In this document: one piece after another, positions 61,479-64,000 of the stretch | Numbering within the stretch: the stretch's first letter is position 1 | Layout: the number at the start of each line of letters is the position of its first letter | Assembly: GCA_051294375.1 (NCBI GenBank) | Contig: CM119264.1 | Location: 16,935,139-16,999,138, forward strand | From: Paraspadella gotoi | Lineage: Eukaryota; Chaetognatha | Length of the DNA stretch: 64,000 nt | Direction of reading: 5' to 3' | Notes under the pieces: generated by a model | The model's input: only the letters and a program-made list of their open reading frames with translations | Told to the model about the DNA's origin: nothing | Databases searched by the model: none | Translations under genes and position numbers: made by a program

Positions 61479-62003
61479 TCTCTCTCTCTCTCTCTCTCTC
61501 TCTGCCCCTTCCCAATCTCGAAATCGTCCGGCGTCTTTCATGAATTATTGAATTGCGAGAATCGTAAGATTTTTATTGCACGAAGCGGAAGAGGCAATGG
61601 AGGACGGGGGTCGGGATTGGGGCCTTCGATAAGAGGTTTGAGTTTTTGGTGGATTAGTACGTGGGACGAGGAAGCGGGGATGTGAAGCGTCTGTCGTTTA
61701 ATTTGGCGGGAAAAACTGTGAGGGGCATCGAGGAGCGTTGCGTGATGAAATGGGAAAGATAGTCAATGTATTTGTATTTGTATTTGTCTGAACGACAAAC
61801 GGTCAGAAGGAATCCATAGTTGGATAGAAGGAAGCTATATCGGGAGTGGGGTGGGGGGGCTACCAGCGATCCATCGGGTCGTTGCGGCGGGGACCGAAGA
61901 GGCAAGAGACGCGAAAAAAAGGAGGGGGGCGAGACGGTGGGGGCGGTTCTTCGTTCCACGGGCAAAGCGACTCGAGCCAACGACCAGAAGAAAATCTGGG
62001 ACG
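61479..62003 (-). repeat. Inverted repeat, right arm
   Basis: Reverse complement of 60840-61360. Beyond 62003 the sequence is unique and CpG-rich to about 62060. Confidence 0.95.
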
Positions 62004-63139
62004 CCAGCGCGCACCGGCGCCAACCGCAGCGCCACGCCGCCAACGCCGCCGCTCTCCTCCAAAGACGAAAATTGAAAACCCCGTAAGGTCGAAAAGGGGA
62101 AAGTACGAGGATGGGGTGAGGGGGATCTTACGGCGGAATTGGTGGAAAGGGGTTTTTTGTAGGGAGGTGTGGCTGAATGAGGGCGTGGAAGGAAGTCGAT
62201 TTGAGGGCGAAAAGACCGAATCATTATTTGATCGGTGGGGAATGAGGAAATGAAATGGAAAGAGAAGGAAAGGAGAAAAAAGGTAGGAAAGGGTGGCGGG
62301 AAGAAGAGAAAAAATGAATTAAGAATTTGAAGTTAAATTTAAAGGAAGTAAAAAGGGACAGAAAGGTAATGAGTAATGAAGAGTCATATGGAGAAAGCAT
62401 ATAAGGGGATTAGAAGATTAAAGTGATGAGGTAACCAAAGGAACGAAATTTGAAGCTGTTTAAGTAATAAGTGAATAAACCAGGCTCAATTAGTAGCAGA
62501 ATTTAAAGTAAAGAGACTTGGATGGAAATGAGCGAAAAGAGCGAGGAGGAATTGATTTGAAAAATTTGAAGTAAAAAAACGTTTTCGACGAAATATTAAC
62601 AAAGGAGTCACGGTTCGGATGCGAAATAGGAAAGATTTGAAAGATTATGCATTGTTAGTTCTTCTCGTGATTGTAAGTTTTGTTTTTTAGTTAATGATTT
62701 TCCTGTTCATTTTGTTATGAATGTTTTACATCGAGGATAGTTCTGTTTTTAGATGCAAGATGATAACTGCTCGTGCAGATTCACTTCAACATTAGTAGAC
62801 ATCAAAAAGAGTTCTCAATTACTGTAATTAATTATTGAAGCATCACGAATAGCATATATAAAACTAATAATAGATGATTGAAAAAAATTGTCGGGACAAA
62901 GGCTAAATGTGCACGGGGTAGGTGATGATCATTGTAAACGATGTATCTGAGTGGGGCGGGCAGTTGAGAAGGTCAAAAGGAAGAGAGGGAGGGGGTCGGA
63001 TTAACGATACCCTCTCTACTGGGAGGAGACAGACGAAGGCGTCAAGCATGGGCGACGCTCTATGATGGATTTATTATGATGGAGGAATGCGGAAAGAGAG
63101 ATCCGCCATCATCGGGGAAAGACAGGGGGGAAATTCGCG

Positions 63140-63145
<6 letters not shown>
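62004..63145. other. Non-coding stretch
   Basis: A short CpG-rich part, then purine-rich and AT-rich DNA. No supported gene. Confidence 0.5.

Positions 63146-63211
<66 letters not shown>
63146..63211. repeat. (GA)n microsatellite
   Basis: Pure GA array of about 33 units. Confidence 0.96.
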
Positions 63212-63213
<2 letters not shown>

Positions 63214-64000
63214 AATAGAAAGTAGGCCGAGAGAGATTAAGGGTGAACCAGTTGAGCCTCACTGAGAGGAATCGACGTCGATACTAGGTGGTTATCAGCA
63301 GCGAGGTTTCGCCGGGTCAGTTGGGTGAGGATCGGAGGGATTTGGGTGGGTTTCGAAATCGCGAGATTTGCTGGATCAGAGAGTATAATGGTAAATGGGG
63401 ATTTGCTGTTCTTTTAGAGAAGGCGGTTGGGTTTCGATAAGTTAGTGCGTGTTTACGATGAGACTTTAAATTGGGACAAATCGGGGAATATATTTTCAGT
63501 CTAGAGAATGTTAGTGTGATTGTGTTTGTGTTTGCGTTTGTTTTTGTGTGAAATAGTGAAAAAGAAAGAGAGAGAAAAAGAGAGATGGAGAGAATGAGAG
63601 AGGAAAAAAATGAGGTTAAAATGATTATATATATGTGTAAATTTTCGGAACAATCTAAACTTGTTTAAATAAAAACACCATTTTGCGTTGTTTTGTCCAT
63701 CGCGGTCCCACGGGCCAAAGTGCTGCGTTGCGTCCATCGAGAAAGGAACAAAAATAAGAACAACGTGAACAACAAAACAAAACGGGGAAAAATGCTGGAG
63801 AAAAACAGGGAATCAAACGGAAAAAACAACAAAAATAAAACTAAGATAACGACGACGAAGACGACGACGACGACGATGGGGCGCAATCACTGAGAAAAGT
63901 GGCATCCATCCACGACTTTGGACTTTTTACGCCCGTCATGAAATCAACATGCGCTCGTTAGGAATTGTTCCACTGGAGCAAAGAGTTGGACGGGGGGGGG
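63212..64000. other. Non-coding stretch to window end
   Basis: Mixed DNA with a (GAC)n patch at 63848-63876 and a terminal G-run. Nothing further recognised. Confidence 0.5.

Overview
The window looks like nuclear DNA of a eukaryote, most likely an arthropod. It is mostly AT-rich, non-coding sequence with CpG-rich islands, very dense (GA)n/(CT)n microsatellites, a tRNA-derived SINE, a long-inverted-repeat DNA transposon and possible exons separated by introns of 50 to 125 bp. An insect, perhaps a hymenopteran, is my best guess, but no recognisable gene confirms this. There are no operons, prokaryotic signals, rRNA genes or CRISPR arrays.

The dominant structure is duplication, much of which looks like an assembly effect. 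A block A (copies at 1-3208, 3209-4280, 9275-14578 and 23230-25890) and a block B (14579-23222 and 25891-34126) form a repeated locus. The copies differ mainly by single-base insertions and deletions, the pattern of uncorrected long reads. Five gaps of exactly 25 N (10572, 27750, 42471, 49417, 61454) each have the same sequence on both sides, in inverted orientation at 61454. Further direct duplications lie at 38050-40235, 43081-46938 and 47618-51262. Roughly a third of the window is redundant.

Layout: 1-4280 A copies; 4281-5470 a possible two-exon gene and GA arrays; 5470-9275 AT-rich DNA around a CpG-rich island with a possible three-exon gene (7291-8010); 9275-34126 the A/B repeats, with a transposon inserted in one A copy; 33956-34308 the 3' end of a possible minus-strand gene; 34309-38050 mostly non-coding; 38050-51262 nested duplications with small open frames; 51262-64000 microsatellites, a SINE, a foldback repeat, a 40-bp minisatellite, several exon-like segments and a large inverted repeat.

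No open frame could be assigned to a known protein family. The gene calls rest on splice-site signals, matching reading phase and amino-acid composition only, so they are hypotheses. The long Ser/Leu-, Arg/Glu- and Pro-rich open frames are translations of microsatellites and were left out. I saw no coherent new multi-gene system. The best-supported biological observation is the presence/absence of the foldback transposon between copies of the same locus.
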